Assembly (NCBI RefSeq): GCF_013365535.1
Contig: NZ_CP053590.1
Location: forward strand, 4,392,501 to 4,456,500
Direction: 5' to 3'
Length of the DNA stretch: 64,000 bases
DNA from: Aquimarina sp. TRL1
GTDB lineage: Bacteria > Bacteroidota > Bacteroidia > Flavobacteriales > Flavobacteriaceae
This document shows, in pieces, positions 9,932 through 18,268 of the stretch (position 1 is the stretch's first letter; each line of letters opens with the position of its first letter). The notes beneath the pieces were generated by a model. That model was not told the DNA's origin. It searched no databases and worked only from the letters and a program-made list of their open reading frames with translations. A program made the translations under genes and the position numbers.

Positions 9932-10990
9932 ATGGCTTTCTCTTCGCTTTTTTTATTTTTTTTTGGAGCTATCGGAATCTTTAATAGTTTCCTGATCAGT
10001 TTCTATTTCTTATTGTTTAAAAAACCAAAACAAATTTCGAATGTCTTATTTGGGTGGTTTCTATTATTTATCAGCGAGCGTGCATTGCGTTCTTTAATTT
10101 ATTTTTTTAGTGAGATTAGTCCCAATGCCTATTCTACCTTTGGTCCCGTTACATTTTTATGTATAGGTCCCTTTTTCTTTCTATACATCATATCTGTGAT
10201 ACGCCCCGAAAGTTCTATCATTACTTATTGGAAATATCATATTCTATGTTGGGTACTCGTGGCTATTAGTATGCATATTATTTTTCCTTTTAGAAGCGAT
10301 CCTATTTTTTATAAAAAATACATTCTAAAAGCAATCAATATACAGTGGGCTATATATGTACTTATCGCCACCATATCATATATAAAACACCTGCGGAAAG
10401 ATACTGAAGCAGCTCGAGAAAAAAACCGTAGCATTCACTGGTGGCTGGGGAGCTTATTAATTGCTGTTTACATACAATGGATCATTTATTTTTTTATTAG
10501 TTATACCTATTTTGTAGTTGGCTCAATTGTTTTTTCAGTTTTATTTTATATGTTTTATCTATTTCTTTTAAAGAGGAAAAAGGAACGCAATCATATTTTT
10601 GAACCCAATAGTAAGTATAACAAAAAGAAAATAGAAGACGAAACAGCATCCACATTGATCACCACGCTTACTAGTATAATGACCGATCAGCAATTATATA
10701 AGAATTCAGGGTTAAAATCTTCGGATATTGCAATGCAATTAGGCATATCAACACATCAATTCTCACAATTATTAAATGATAATCTAGACAAAAGTTTTGC
10801 TGCCTTTATCAATGCCTATAGAGTTGAAGAAGCAAAGCGGTTAATTAAAGAAAATACCAAGTATACCCTGGAAGCCATCGGAAAGGAGTCTGGTTTTAAT
10901 TCTAAATCAACATTTTACAACAGTTTTAAACGAGTTGTAGGGATGACACCTTCTGTATATAGGGATCAGTTTTTGCGTTCAGAATTATAA
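9932..10990 (+). CDS. Membrane-anchored AraC family regulator
   Basis: 352 residues. The N-terminal about 215 residues contain six or seven hydrophobic helices (first FLFFFGAIGIFNSFLISFYF, last SIVFSVLFYMFYLFLL), followed by a basic linker (KRKKERN) and a C-terminal AraC-type double HTH (KSSDIAMQLGISTHQFSQLL and YTLEAIGKESGFNSKSTFYN, ending GMTPSVYRDQF). This design, common in Flavobacteriaceae, places a membrane sensor directly on a DNA-binding domain. The S41 peptidase gene follows 84 bp downstream on the same strand. Confidence 0.88.
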   Translation: MAFSSLFLFFFGAIGIFNSFLISFYFLLFKKPKQISNVLFGWFLLFISERALRSLIYFFSEISPNAYSTFGPVTFLCIGPFFFLYIISVIRPESSIITYWKYHILCWVLVAISMHIIFPFRSDPIFYKKYILKAINIQWAIYVLIATISYIKHLRKDTEAAREKNRSIHWWLGSLLIAVYIQWIIYFFISYTYFVVGSIVFSVLFYMFYLFLLKRKKERNHIFEPNSKYNKKKIEDETASTLITTLTSIMTDQQLYKNSGLKSSDIAMQLGISTHQFSQLLNDNLDKSFAAFINAYRVEEAKRLIKENTKYTLEAIGKESGFNSKSTFYNSFKRVVGMTPSVYRDQFLRSEL

Positions 10991-11074
10991 ATCTGAACAA
11001 AAACGAGGGGTATTTGTGAGTCTTTTTTAGCAAAAGCCTTGTTTTTTTGCAGTATCAATTTTAAAACAACAGTT

Positions 11075-12793
11075 ATGAATCGATACAACAAGATCCGATC
11101 ATTTTTGAGTATATGTTTATTCATTTGTATGAGTAGTTGTATTTCTCAAAACAAGAAAGCAACTCCTCAGGAAACTAAAAAATCTATTGCCGAAGCATTA
11201 GCCATTTTACCCAATGCTTCAGTTTCAGAAATGATCACGCAGTATCATACCCTTAAAGAGCAACATCCAGAAGCATATAATTTTGATGATGAGATGGAGC
11301 TCAATAAATTAGGGTATCAGTTTTTGAATAACGGAAAAATAAAAGAAGCTATAGAAATTTTTAAACTTTTGGTAGCAGAATTTCCGGACGCCTATAATCC
11401 TTATGACAGCTTGGGGGAAGCCTATTTAGCAGATGGTAATATTCTTTTGGGAATTAAGAATTACGAAAAATCTCTCGCATTAAACCCTAAGAATATTCAT
11501 GCAGAAGATGTCATTAATAAAACCAAATACGCAGATTATGATGCGACCCGATTTCATAAAACTTATTCGGTTACTCAATATATCAATGATCTTGATGAAT
11601 TAGCCCGTCGTTTAACCGAAATACATCCGAATGTATATAAATTTATCAGTAAACAAGCATTTTGGGAGGGAGTAGAGGCTCAGAAAAAGACTATTACACC
11701 ACAGACAACTTTTAGTGAATTCATTTGGCTGTGCAGTGAGATTATAGCCAGTATTAATTGTGGTCATACTTCAATGGGATACTTTCATCAAGAACGAAAT
11801 ATGATTCCCATGGAGCTTCGTTTTCCTATGGAACTAAGAATCATTGATGACAAAGCCTATGTTTCAAATCCGTTGGCTAACAAAGATAAGATTGAAGTCA
11901 AACAAGAAATAGTACGTATTAATGGTATTCCTTTTGATACGATTAAAGAAAAGATATATAAGCATATTTCTTCTCAGGGAGCAATTCAAACGTATAAAAA
12001 GAACTTTTTTAATGCCCATTCTACAGCCATCATAGCATATGCATTATCCTTTCCAAAAACATATCAGGTAACGGTTAAAGGTAGTAAAACACCAATTGCA
12101 TTAGTTCCATTAGAAGAATACACCAATAACTTTGAATCCTCTATGGTGAATGCATCATGTTCAGCCCCTCTTTGTCTGGAATATATTGAAGGAGGAAAAG
12201 TAACCAGAATGCGTATTCGCAGTTTTGCTTATTATGGAAATAAATTTCCGGAATTCAAAACCTTTATGGATACTAGTTTTAAGGAATTAAAAGAAAAAAA
12301 TAGTAGTGATTTAATTATTGATCTTAGAGGAAATGGAGGAGGACCTTCTGATGCTGGGATTCTTTTTTTACAATATATATCCAAGCAACCTTTTACCTAT
12401 TTCTCTAAATCTCAGTTCAATGAAAAATTAGAGGAGAATCAGCTAAAAGAGAATGCATTCTCAGGTCGTATATATATAACAATGGATGGGAATGGAAACT
12501 CTACCACAGGACATGTGATCTCTTTGGTCAAAAAGTTGAAATTGGCCACATTGGTAGGAGAGGAGTTAGGAGCTAACCAATTTTGTACCGGGGGGCAAAA
12601 ACGATTGCGATTATCCAATACTGGAATTCAATTTTCGGTCGCCAGAAATACCTATGTTACTACGGCTACTTCGTATCCCGATGATAAAGGCATTCTTCCG
12701 GATTATCCGGTATTTCAGTCTATTGAAGATTATTTAGATAATAAAGATACTGTTATGGAATATACATTAGAACTGATCAGAAAATCCAACTAA
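11075..12793 (+). CDS. S41 family peptidase lipoprotein with TPR region
   Basis: The ATG at 11075 is preferred over an in-frame upstream TTG because it gives a signal peptide with lipobox (MSSCIS). The 572-residue product has a TPR-like segment (KEAIEIFKLLVAEFPDAYNP, then SLGEAYLADGN) near residues 80-140 and an S41/tail-specific protease domain: IIDLRGNGGGPSDAG around residue 415 and GNGNSTTG with the probable catalytic Ser, then LVGEELGANQF. Aligned with the paralogue at 22311 the Ser matches that in RTFSACQ. A periplasmic or cell-surface peptidase is expected. A terminator follows. Confidence 0.82.
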   Translation: MNRYNKIRSFLSICLFICMSSCISQNKKATPQETKKSIAEALAILPNASVSEMITQYHTLKEQHPEAYNFDDEMELNKLGYQFLNNGKIKEAIEIFKLLVAEFPDAYNPYDSLGEAYLADGNILLGIKNYEKSLALNPKNIHAEDVINKTKYADYDATRFHKTYSVTQYINDLDELARRLTEIHPNVYKFISKQAFWEGVEAQKKTITPQTTFSEFIWLCSEIIASINCGHTSMGYFHQERNMIPMELRFPMELRIIDDKAYVSNPLANKDKIEVKQEIVRINGIPFDTIKEKIYKHISSQGAIQTYKKNFFNAHSTAIIAYALSFPKTYQVTVKGSKTPIALVPLEEYTNNFESSMVNASCSAPLCLEYIEGGKVTRMRIRSFAYYGNKFPEFKTFMDTSFKELKEKNSSDLIIDLRGNGGGPSDAGILFLQYISKQPFTYFSKSQFNEKLEENQLKENAFSGRIYITMDGNGNSTTGHVISLVKKLKLATLVGEELGANQFCTGGQKRLRLSNTGIQFSVARNTYVTTATSYPDDKGILPDYPVFQSIEDYLDNKDTVMEYTLELIRKSN

Positions 12794-12814
12794 CATATCA
12801 AGACCATATGATCT

Positions 12815-12848
12815 GATGTCCTCTCAATCTTAGAGGGCATCTTTTTTT
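12815..12848 (+). terminator. Rho-independent terminator
   Basis: GATGTCCTCT pairs with AGAGGGCATC (one G-T pair) across a 7-nt loop, followed by a run of seven T, 22 bp after the S41 gene. Confidence 0.85.
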
Positions 12849-13249
12849 GATTACTGACAGTTATGCTTATTTCTTATGTACAATATGTAATATTGTAACC
12901 TTGTCTTTTTTTCCTAATTGGTGGGGCCAAATAGTTAATGCGAGTTCAGAGATGCTATTTCTTTTTTTATTTTTTGTACTTTAGAAACATCCGAAAATCG
13001 AACATAAGCGTCTTTTTTCGTGGCTTTTGCTATACTTTTCTATTAGTTCAGTATTCAATTGTTCAAAAAACCGAATCAGTAAGAATCACATAATCAATTC
13101 TTTATCTGTAATAGATAATGAGGGAATGACCATTGAACAATTAGGGGCATATATGATGAAAACAATACCCATCATACACTATAGAATACATTATTTAGAG
13201 GAAATAGCAGGTCATAATTACAAATCAACTTAATAATAGTAATGTTAAC
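12849..13249. other. Intergenic region without a supported gene
   Basis: AT-rich spacer between the S41 terminator and the propeller gene. One 68-codon frame from a TTG at 13027 exists, but it has no recognisable family, weak codon pattern and a non-ATG start. The spacer presumably contains the promoter for the gene at 13250; no TAnnTTTG element was seen close to it. Confidence 0.5.
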
Positions 13250-16200
13250 ATGAAATTAATTTTAAGACTAGGAGTCTTGTGGAGTGTTCTGATGATTCTA
13301 AGTACTTCTCTACAAGCTCAAAAAATGAACAGTGACACCTTTACAGGGTTAAAACTTAGAAATGTTGGACCGGCATTTACATCTGGAAGAATAGCAGATA
13401 TTGCCATTCACCCAAAGAATGAAAATGTCTGGTATGTGGCTGTCGGTTCAGGAGGCGTCTGGAAAACTACAAATTCTGGAACCACCTGGAAACCAATTTT
13501 TGACAGTCAACCATCTTTTTCTATAGGGGCTATTGCAATTGACCCTTCCAATCCACATACGATATGGGTAGGTACCGGAGAAAATGTAGGAGGACGTCAT
13601 GTAGCTATAGGAGATGGGATTTACGTCAGTCACGATGATGGCGCTACCTGGAAAAATAGCGGTCTCAAAAAATCGGAACACTTATCAAAGATCATTGTTC
13701 ATCCAACGGACTCTAATATCATTTGGGTCGTTTCTCAGGGACCTTTATGGAATTCCGGAGGAGAACGAGGTGTGTATAAATCTACCGATGGAGGAGGGTC
13801 ATGGAAACGAACCCTGGGAGATGACGAATGGATTGGCGCTACTGATATGGTAATAGACCCAAGAAATCCAGATGTTTTATATGCTGCTACCTGGCAGCGA
13901 CATCGTACTGTAGCTGCTTATGTCGGGGGAGGTCCCGGTTCAGGAATTCATAAGAGTACTGATGGAGGAGAAACCTGGACGAAATTAACCAGCGGACTTC
14001 CCGGATCTAATATGGGAAAAATAGGATTGGCAATTTCTCCTTTTAACCCGGATATTATTTATGCAGCTATTGAATTGGATCGTAGAAAGGGAGGGGTTTT
14101 TATGTCAGCAAACAGAGGGGCTTCCTGGAAAAAACAATCCGATGCTATTTCTGGAGGAACCGGTCCTCATTACTATCAGGAACTTTATGCATCTCCTCAT
14201 CATGAAGGGAAATTATTTTTTATGAATAATCGGGTATTAATCTCTGATGATCATGGAAAAACCTTCTATACTATGAATGAACGTAATAAGCATGTAGATA
14301 GTCATGCGATGGCATTCAAAGCCTCTGATCCTAATTATGTATTATTCGGTACTGATGGAGGACTCTATGAAAGTTTTGATTTGACCAAAAGCTGGAAGTT
14401 TGTTAGGAATTTACCTATTACACAATACTTTAAAGTAGCAGTAGATGATTCCAAACCTTTTTATAAAATTTATGGAGGGACTCAGGATAATGGATCTCAT
14501 GGCGGGCCTTCACAAACAACAGCATATAGTGGAATATCAAATTCCGATTGGTGGAAAACCTTAGGAGCAGATGGGCATCAATCCGCAACGGAACCAGGAA
14601 ATCCTAATATCACATATGGAGAATTTCAGCAAGGAGCACTATGGCGGATCGATCAGACCACCAGAGAAACCGTATTTATCCAACCACAAGCAAGAGAAGG
14701 GGAGGCGTACGAACGTTTTAACTGGGATGCTCCAATTTTAATCAGCCCCCATAATCCGAAACGCTTGTATTTTGCGTCGCAACGTGTATGGCGTTCAGAA
14801 AACAGAGGTGATGACTGGCAGCCAATTTCTAATGATTTAACACTCAATCAGGAACGTATTACCCTTCCTGTATATGGAAAACAGCAAAGCTGGGACAATG
14901 CCTGGGATGTATTTGCTATGTCTAATTATAATACCATTACCTCTTTGGCGGAATCTCCTAAACAAGAAGGACTTCTATATGCAGGAACAGATGATGGATT
15001 GATTCAGGTAACTGAAGATGGAGGAAAAACATGGCGTAAATATACATTGAGCTCTATAAAAGGGCTTGATCATGTGCCTTTTGTCAATGATGTACGGGCA
15101 GATCTATTCGATGCTAATACGGTCTATGCGGCAGTAGATAATCATAAATATGGAGATTATAAACCTTATATACTCAAAAGTACTGATAAAGGAAGAAACT
15201 GGTCTGTTATCAATGGAGATTTACCGAATCGCCTTTTGATATGGAGATTAGTTCAGGATCACGTCAATCCAAATTTGTTATTTGCCGCTACTGAATATGG
15301 AATTTATTTCACATATAACGGAGGTACGAATTGGGTACAATTAAAAGGGGGGGTACCTACCATCTCTTTTAGAGACATTACCATTCAGCGTAGAGAAAAT
15401 GACCTGGTAGGTGCTTCTTTTGGGCGAGGTTTTTTCATATTGGATGATATTACTCCTTTACGTAATTTTAAAACATCCATGCTTACAGAGGAAGCTACTT
15501 TATTCCCTATAAAAGACGCGTATTGGTATCGCCGCTACAGCAGAGTGGGGAGTCAGGGGGATGCAGAGTACACGGCTCCGAATGCTCCTTTTGGTGCCCG
15601 GTTTACGTATTTCTTAGCTGATAATATAAAATCCTTAGCAGATACCCGTAAAAAGAAAGAAAAAGACAATACTGATTTTCCCGGATGGGAAGCACTGGAA
15701 AAAGAGAAAAACCAGGAAAAACCAGCTATCTTACTCATCATAAAAGATGCAAATGGGCATACAGTAAATACCGTATTAGGAACCAACAAAAAAGGATTTA
15801 ACCGAGTAAACTGGGGATTGAATTACCCGAGCAAACGAGGAGAAAGACTTGAGGATAAAGGGAATGGTTTTGATGGGAGTAATATGTTAGTGACTCCGGG
15901 GGTATATTCTATAACCTTGGCAAAGCGCATCGATGGAGTAACCAGTATCTTACAGGGACCAACGCAATTTAAGGTAGTTCCTTTATACGACGGAGCTTTA
16001 CCAAGAAAATCATTTGATGAGATGAACCAGTTTAGAAAAGAAGTGGTGGACTTCCAGCAAGATCTTACGGCCACCAATATGATGATGAAACAAATGGTAC
16101 AAAAAATTGCAGCGATGAAGCGAGCTGCTAATAAAACAACAGCTCCCAATGATGGATTGGTACAGCAGATAAATGATACCAGATTACAGCTGTTGACCAT

Positions 16201-16477
16201 TGAAAAAGAATTGAGCGGGAACCCGATAAAAGGTGAAATAGGAGAGCGTTCGAACCCTACAGCTAATGATGGAAATCGCATTTCCTGGAGTGCTTTCACC
16301 AATACGTACGGACCTACCGGAACTCATAAGGCATTCTTAAATCGTTCAAAAAAGCAATTGCAGCAAGTAAAAGCAAGCTTGACAAAAGTGATAGAAAATA
16401 CCTTTCCTGATATTGAAAACAAGCTAAGACAAGCTGGTGCTCCATGGATAGAAGGGCAAGGGCTTATCAAAAATTAA
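13250..16477 (+). CDS. Secreted VPS10/sortilin-like beta-propeller protein (BNR/glycosyl-hydrolase type)
   Basis: 1075 residues with a signal peptide ending LQAQ. The N-terminal about 700 residues hold many BNR/Asp-box-like repeats of the form S-x-D-x-G-x-x-W (STDGGGSWK, STDGGETWT, SDDHGKTF, TEDGGKTWRK, STDKGRNWS), which fold as sortilin/VPS10-like propellers. IHPKNENVWYVAVGSGGVWKTT at the start is typical of this large Bacteroidota family, often annotated as glycosyl hydrolase though no catalytic activity is proven. The C-terminal about 250 residues include a beta region and a coiled-coil stretch (TNMMMKQMVQKIAAMKRA). Likely periplasmic or secreted. Followed by a strong bidirectional terminator. 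Confidence 0.85.
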   Translation: MKLILRLGVLWSVLMILSTSLQAQKMNSDTFTGLKLRNVGPAFTSGRIADIAIHPKNENVWYVAVGSGGVWKTTNSGTTWKPIFDSQPSFSIGAIAIDPSNPHTIWVGTGENVGGRHVAIGDGIYVSHDDGATWKNSGLKKSEHLSKIIVHPTDSNIIWVVSQGPLWNSGGERGVYKSTDGGGSWKRTLGDDEWIGATDMVIDPRNPDVLYAATWQRHRTVAAYVGGGPGSGIHKSTDGGETWTKLTSGLPGSNMGKIGLAISPFNPDIIYAAIELDRRKGGVFMSANRGASWKKQSDAISGGTGPHYYQELYASPHHEGKLFFMNNRVLISDDHGKTFYTMNERNKHVDSHAMAFKASDPNYVLFGTDGGLYESFDLTKSWKFVRNLPITQYFKVAVDDSKPFYKIYGGTQDNGSHGGPSQTTAYSGISNSDWWKTLGADGHQSATEPGNPNITYGEFQQGALWRIDQTTRETVFIQPQAREGEAYERFNWDAPILISPHNPKRLYFASQRVWRSENRGDDWQPISNDLTLNQERITLPVYGKQQSWDNAWDVFAMSNYNTITSLAESPKQEGLLYAGTDDGLIQVTEDGGKTWRKYTLSSIKGLDHVPFVNDVRADLFDANTVYAAVDNHKYGDYKPYILKSTDKGRNWSVINGDLPNRLLIWRLVQDHVNPNLLFAATEYGIYFTYNGGTNWVQLKGGVPTISFRDITIQRRENDLVGASFGRGFFILDDITPLRNFKTSMLTEEATLFPIKDAYWYRRYSRVGSQGDAEYTAPNAPFGARFTYFLADNIKSLADTRKKKEKDNTDFPGWEALEKEKNQEKPAILLIIKDANGHTVNTVLGTNKKGFNRVNWGLNYPSKRGERLEDKGNGFDGSNMLVTPGVYSITLAKRIDGVTSILQGPTQFKVVPLYDGALPRKSFDEMNQFRKEVVDFQQDLTATNMMMKQMVQKIAAMKRAANKTTAPNDGLVQQINDTRLQLLTIEKELSGNPIKGEIGERSNPTANDGNRISWSAFTNTYGPTGTHKAFLNRSKKQLQQVKASLTKVIENTFPDIENKLRQAGAPWIEGQGLIKN

Positions 16478-16497
16478 TCCCTGTATTTCTTAACGAT

Positions 16498-16533
16498 AAA
16501 AAAGGTGACTGCAATCATGCAGTCACCTTTTTT
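16498..16533 (+). terminator. Bidirectional terminator
   Basis: AAAGGTGACTGCA and TGCAGTCACCTTT form a 13-bp stem with a 4-nt loop, with A and T runs on both sides, between the convergent propeller and LuxR genes. Confidence 0.9.
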
Positions 16534-16572
16534 ATAATAGTTATATTCTTATTCTGATATCCTCTGTCTCTG

Positions 16573-17331
16573 CTATAAAAGTTTATGAATAGTCGCATAC
16601 GAAATAGCTTCATATATATTAGAGACTCCCAGTTTTTCAAAAAGTTTTTTTCTGTGAAATTTTATCGTATCCGGAGAGATATAAATCTTTTCTGAAATTT
16701 CATGTATGGTATAGCCGCGAATTGAATATTGCAGAATTTCTTTTTCCCTGGTGGATAGCTCTATTTTTTCCATAGGTTTCCAGCAATCATTTGCGAGATC
16801 ATAGGTGATCTTTTTCCTGCCGTCTTTTTTAGAGATAATAATATTTCCTGATTGTTGCTGTGTGGATAATGATACAAAACAAATGGCCTTCCAGATTTTT
16901 CCTTTTTCATTTAGAAATAAAGGCGTAAGCTTTTGGTTGATCAGAATTGTTTTTCCTTCTTCATTTTTTAAGTGAAAATCATACGAAATACTATATTCTT
17001 TTCGCTCTTCCAAGGGGGTTTGTTCATAAAAATCAAACCCGACAGTATTTATTTTTACGAGTAATTCCAAATCTTCTTTAGGGACGTATTTAAAATAAAA
17101 ATCATACCCCATTTCTTTGACTTCGGTGGCAGAGTTTCCACATAAGAACAAAGGATTATCCGAAACGTACTCAAAGCCTTTTGTATTATAATCAATTACA
17201 TATACACTCTTGTAGGTAGTTCTTGTAAACGCTTCTATAACCTCCAGATAATTTGTTGTTTGATGAATATCCTTAGCGGTTAGGTCTCTAATTGTATTTT
17301 TTAATGAAAAAAAAGAGTTGATGTCAGTCAT
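16573..17331 (-). CDS. PAS-LuxR family transcriptional regulator
   Basis: 252 residues from the ATG at 17331. An ATG at 17352 is in frame, but it lies only one base after a TATATTTG -7 element and would precede the transcription start, so 17331 is preferred. The N-terminal two thirds resemble a PAS sensor (VYVIDYNTKGFEYVSDNPLF). The C-terminus is a LuxR/GerE HTH (LSTREKEILQYSIRGYTIHE, then KIYISPDTIKFHRKKLFEKL). There is no receiver domain with phospho-Asp. A 20-bp palindrome lies just upstream. The divergent neighbour at 17506 is a plausible target. Confidence 0.85.
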   Translation of the reverse strand: MTDINSFFSLKNTIRDLTAKDIHQTTNYLEVIEAFTRTTYKSVYVIDYNTKGFEYVSDNPLFLCGNSATEVKEMGYDFYFKYVPKEDLELLVKINTVGFDFYEQTPLEERKEYSISYDFHLKNEEGKTILINQKLTPLFLNEKGKIWKAICFVSLSTQQQSGNIIISKKDGRKKITYDLANDCWKPMEKIELSTREKEILQYSIRGYTIHEISEKIYISPDTIKFHRKKLFEKLGVSNIYEAISYATIHKLL

Positions 17332-17353
17332 ACAAAGTAAAATAAATCCCATA

Positions 17354-17361
17354 CAAATATA
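17354..17361 (-). promoter_or_regulatory. Candidate -7 element for the LuxR gene
   Basis: On the minus strand the sequence reads TATATTTG, a match to TAnnTTTG, 22 bp before the ATG at 17331. Confidence 0.5.
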
Positions 17362-17373
17362 AGATTTAAAAAA

Positions 17374-17393
17374 AACTACCCGATCGGGTAGTT
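17374..17393. promoter_or_regulatory. 20-bp perfect palindrome, candidate operator
   Basis: AACTACCCGATCGGGTAGTT is a perfect inverted repeat with a GATC centre, placed at the promoter between the divergent LuxR gene and the gene at 17506. Its form is like TetR-family operators. A second small inverted repeat, ACTACGCTGTAGT, lies at 17429-17441 and shares the ACTAC half-site. Confidence 0.6.
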
Positions 17394-17467
17394 ATATGTA
17401 CAAAAAGAAGTTGTATAGGAATAACAAAACTACGCTGTAGTGTAGTGTATCAGTTGTTTACGAACTA

Positions 17468-17475
17468 TAATTTTG
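17468..17475 (+). promoter_or_regulatory. Candidate -7 element (TAATTTTG)
   Basis: TAATTTTG fits TAnnTTTG and is 30 bp before the ATG at 17506; a TTG lies about 15 bp upstream (17453-17455), closer than the usual -33 spacing. Confidence 0.45.
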
Positions 17476-17505
17476 TTCTCGGTAAAAACACTAAAACAAA
17501 AAAAG

Positions 17506-17913
17506 ATGGTAAAATTAGTATTGACACTCATTACATTTTTATTTTTTTGTCTATCAACTATCTTTGGTCAAACAACCAAGGGAATTGTTTCTATTCATAT
17601 AACGATAGCGCAAAAAACGGATAAAATTTGTGGTAATTCGGGACGGTTCCAAAAGGATCTCCACAAACATCTCTACGTAACAAAACAACAACAATCAGCT
17701 TTTCAGAAAACACAGGAGTATCTGTTAACCCTCGGCTCAAAAATCAGTAAAAACATTGATACATCTGGCATTATTGAAATTTTAACAGGAACTACAAATG
17801 GACATGGAAGAATTCTTGATTATTTTCAGAAACAAGCTTCTGGAGTTTATTATTTTCTGGGGGGTGTACACTATGTCACGTCTTTACTTTATAAACAAAT
17901 CGTTATCCGCTAA
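17506..17913 (+). CDS. Small secreted protein of unknown function, possibly frame-disrupted
   Basis: The ATG at 17506 gives a 135-residue product with a clear signal peptide (LITFLFFCLSTIFGQ). No family was recognised. The frame closes at 17913, while a second plus-strand frame (17798-18136) overlaps it and runs into the 323-bp repeat, ending at 18136 near a hairpin terminator. The original gene may therefore have been longer and is now frameshifted, or the second frame is spurious. The 3' part of this locus is duplicated at 19585-19775. A palindromic operator and a -7 element precede the gene. Confidence 0.5.
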   Translation: MVKLVLTLITFLFFCLSTIFGQTTKGIVSIHITIAQKTDKICGNSGRFQKDLHKHLYVTKQQQSAFQKTQEYLLTLGSKISKNIDTSGIIEILTGTTNGHGRILDYFQKQASGVYYFLGGVHYVTSLLYKQIVIR

Positions 17914-18066
17914 AAATGAACCGTATACACCTAACAAAAGATATTGTGCGTATAGTCGAAAACATCAAGATCAAGATCATCAATCAAATTCCGAACACCT
18001 AATCATAGATCATACGCAAGATCCAAGCCTATTCTGGTTATTTTACCCCATTCATCGGGTTATACT

Positions 18067-18094
18067 ACAAAGTCGGCAGTACGGTCGACTTTGT
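18067..18094 (+). terminator. Hairpin terminator within the repeat (left copy)
   Basis: ACAAAGTCG and CGACTTTGT form a 9-bp stem with a 10-nt loop followed by TTTGT. The same hairpin recurs at 19706-19733 in the right copy. Confidence 0.6.
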
Positions 18095-18158
18095 TTTGTA
18101 ATTAAAAACACAGCAGGAGAGGAGTATTCAATATAACATACACTAAAAATCTCAAAAA

Positions 18159-18268
18159 TTAATTCAAGGAATGTTCTTTAATATAGGCTTTGGGACTCAT
18201 GCCTACTTTCTTTTTAAAAACCCGGGTAAAATATTGTGGATATTCAAACCCTAATTTATACGCAGTTT
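18159..18268 (-). pseudogene. Duplicated 3' fragment of the AraC gene
   Basis: The last 36 codons of the AraC regulator at 19798-20733 are present here (ending AYIKEHSLN) without the rest of the gene. The fragment ends abruptly at the junction with the inserted segment, so it cannot be expressed as a regulator. It marks the left end of the duplication. Confidence 0.9.

Larger units (their letters stand above)
17946..18268. repeat. 323-bp direct repeat, left copy
   Basis: This segment matches 19585-19907 at a constant offset of 1639 bp with no gaps and four mismatches noted by eye. It carries the 3' end of the plus-strand locus, a hairpin terminator (18067-18094) and the last 36 codons of the AraC gene found intact at 19798-20733. 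The two copies bracket the secreted helical gene at 18268-19509. Confidence 0.95.

Noticed and set aside
12490..12530. Suspected loss of the catalytic Ser in the S41 peptidase at 11075
   Set aside because: Counting back from the shared VGE motif aligns the Ser of GNGNSTTG with the Ser of RTFSACQ in the paralogue, so it is probably kept.
13027..13233. 68-codon plus-strand frame before the propeller gene
   Set aside because: TTG start, no family, no signal or motif; more likely untranslated leader.
15823..16302. 159-codon antisense frame in the propeller gene
   Set aside because: Antisense to a well-supported sortilin-like protein; no independent evidence.
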